Shown here piece by piece: positions 5,733-6,420 of a stretch of 6,420 nucleotides of DNA. Under the pieces are notes generated by a model, which was not told where the DNA came from, did not search any database, and saw nothing but the letters and a program-made list of their open reading frames with translations. How positions within the stretch are numbered: position 1 is the first letter of the stretch; each line of letters opens with the position of its first letter. Where the stretch lies: contig JAEZNC010000243.1 of the NCBI GenBank assembly GCA_023441905.1, positions 1 through 6,420 of the forward strand, written 5' to 3'. Both the position numbers and the translations under genes were made by a program. This DNA is from Bacillota bacterium (GTDB lineage Bacteria > Bacillota > Clostridia > Christensenellales > SZUA-584).

Positions 5733-6420
5733 TCAGCACGAAACCGAGCGCACAAATTCGGCGGCTGTTTGAATCAGCGCGTCCATCTGCTCGTCCGTAC
5801 CGATTGTAATGCGCAGATAATCGAATATGCGCGGCTTATTGAAATGCCGCACGTATATGTTATTTTCCGCGAGGTAATTTTTCATCGCCGCCGCGCTGAC
5901 TCCCGGATGCGACGCGAACACAAAATTCGCCTTGGACGGCAGCACCTTGAAGCCAAGTTCACAAAGCCGCTGCGTCGTACGCTCACGCGTTGCGATGACC
6001 TTCTCGCTCATCGCCGCGCAATAGGCCGTATCGCGTATCGCCGCTGCCGCTGCGTCCTGCGCAATCATATCGAGCGGGTACGAATTGAAGCTGTCCTTAA
6101 TGCGCATCAGCCCTTCAATCAAATGCGGCTGCCCGAGTGCAAACGCCACGCGCAGCCCCGCGAGCGCGTGCGATTTGCTCATGGTCGACACGATCAGCAG
6201 ATTTGGGTGCTTCGGAATCAGCGACACTGCACTGCCCGCGCCGAACGACGCGTACGCTTCATCGACAATGACGACGTGCTCGCTGTTGGTTTGCAGGATG
6301 CGTTCCACCTCGGCAAACCCCAGCGCAATGCCTGTGGGCGCGTTGGGGTTCGCGAGCACCACACCGCCGCCCGTCAACGCGTCAACGGGAACCGTGAAAT
6401 CGTCCTTGAGCGGCACGGTT
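5733..6420 (-). CDS. hisC: Histidinol-phosphate aminotransferase, C-terminal part, cut by right edge
   Basis: The frame runs from the window's right edge to the TGA at 5733-5735 and gives 228 complete codons. The GTG at 6414-6416 is an internal valine, not a start, because the frame stays open to the edge and the family's N-terminal third (about 130 residues) has yet to come. The enzyme converts imidazole-acetol phosphate and glutamate to histidinol phosphate and 2-oxoglutarate in histidine synthesis. Class I/II aminotransferase motifs are visible, numbered from that valine: NPNAPTG (23-29), VDEAYASFG (51-59, with the PLP-nitrogen aspartate D52 and Y55), STMSKSHALAGLR (77-89) with Schiff-base lysine K81 and phosphate-binding R89, RHFNKPRI (190-197) and LRITIGT (201-207) with the carboxylate-binding arginine R202. 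All key residues in view are intact. Related enzymes such as CobD threonine-phosphate decarboxylase are possible but the C-terminal motifs fit HisC better. Gene order upstream is outside the window. Confidence 0.92.
   Translation of the reverse strand, partial: TVPLKDDFTVPVDALTGGGVVLANPNAPTGIALGFAEVERILQTNSEHVVIVDEAYASFGAGSAVSLIPKHPNLLIVSTMSKSHALAGLRVAFALGQPHLIEGLMRIKDSFNSYPLDMIAQDAAAAAIRDTAYCAAMSEKVIATRERTTQRLCELGFKVLPSKANFVFASHPGVSAAAMKNYLAENNIYVRHFNKPRIFDYLRITIGTDEQMDALIQTAAEFVRSVSC

Overview
The window looks like chromosomal DNA from an anaerobic low-GC-lineage Gram-positive (Clostridia-type) bacterium whose housekeeping genes are nonetheless GC-rich (sample stretches hand-count at about 60-72% G+C). 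The reasons are strong AAGGAG-type ribosome binding sites, a near-consensus sigma-A promoter, family resemblance of the metabolic genes to clostridial homologues as I remember them, and a secreted BspA-like/Ig-like surface protein of the kind common in gut Firmicutes. The exact taxon cannot be read from the sequence.

Layout, left to right. (1) Bases 1-878 hold the C-terminal part of a COG2509-type FAD-dependent dehydrogenase that enters from the left edge. (2) At 893-1570, 14 bases downstream and on the same strand, is a P-loop ATP-binding protein of unknown function, probably in the same operon. (3) A 149-base gap carries a weak possible terminator, a small dyad and a good promoter (TTGCAT-16-TATAAT). 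(4) Bases 1720-2613 encode a PLP-dependent cysteine synthase (CysM-like), followed by a clear rho-independent terminator at 2635-2671. (5) Bases 2672-2842 are a very AT-rich, T-rich leader (about 19% G+C over 2661-2820). (6) Bases 2843-5665 encode a 940-residue secreted protein: signal peptide, about 13 BspA-type leucine-rich repeats, then Ig-like (Big_2) domains with one SprB-like module among them. (7) A bidirectional terminator at 5689-5720 separates it from (8) the convergent C-terminal part of hisC (histidinol-phosphate aminotransferase), which leaves through the right edge.

The genes do not form one pathway. Genes 1 and 2 look like a transcription unit, the cysteine synthase is a separate amino-acid biosynthesis unit, the LRR/Ig gene is an isolated surface or secreted-protein cassette, and hisC belongs to an operon mostly outside the window. 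The most unusual part is the LRR/Ig gene and its leader. Its base composition changes sharply along its length (about 19% G+C leader, about 35% in a sampled LRR stretch, about 60% in a sampled Ig-like stretch), which suggests a mosaic origin. I see no CRISPR array, tRNA, rRNA, transposase or recognisable defence system, and no convincing evidence of an undescribed multi-gene system.
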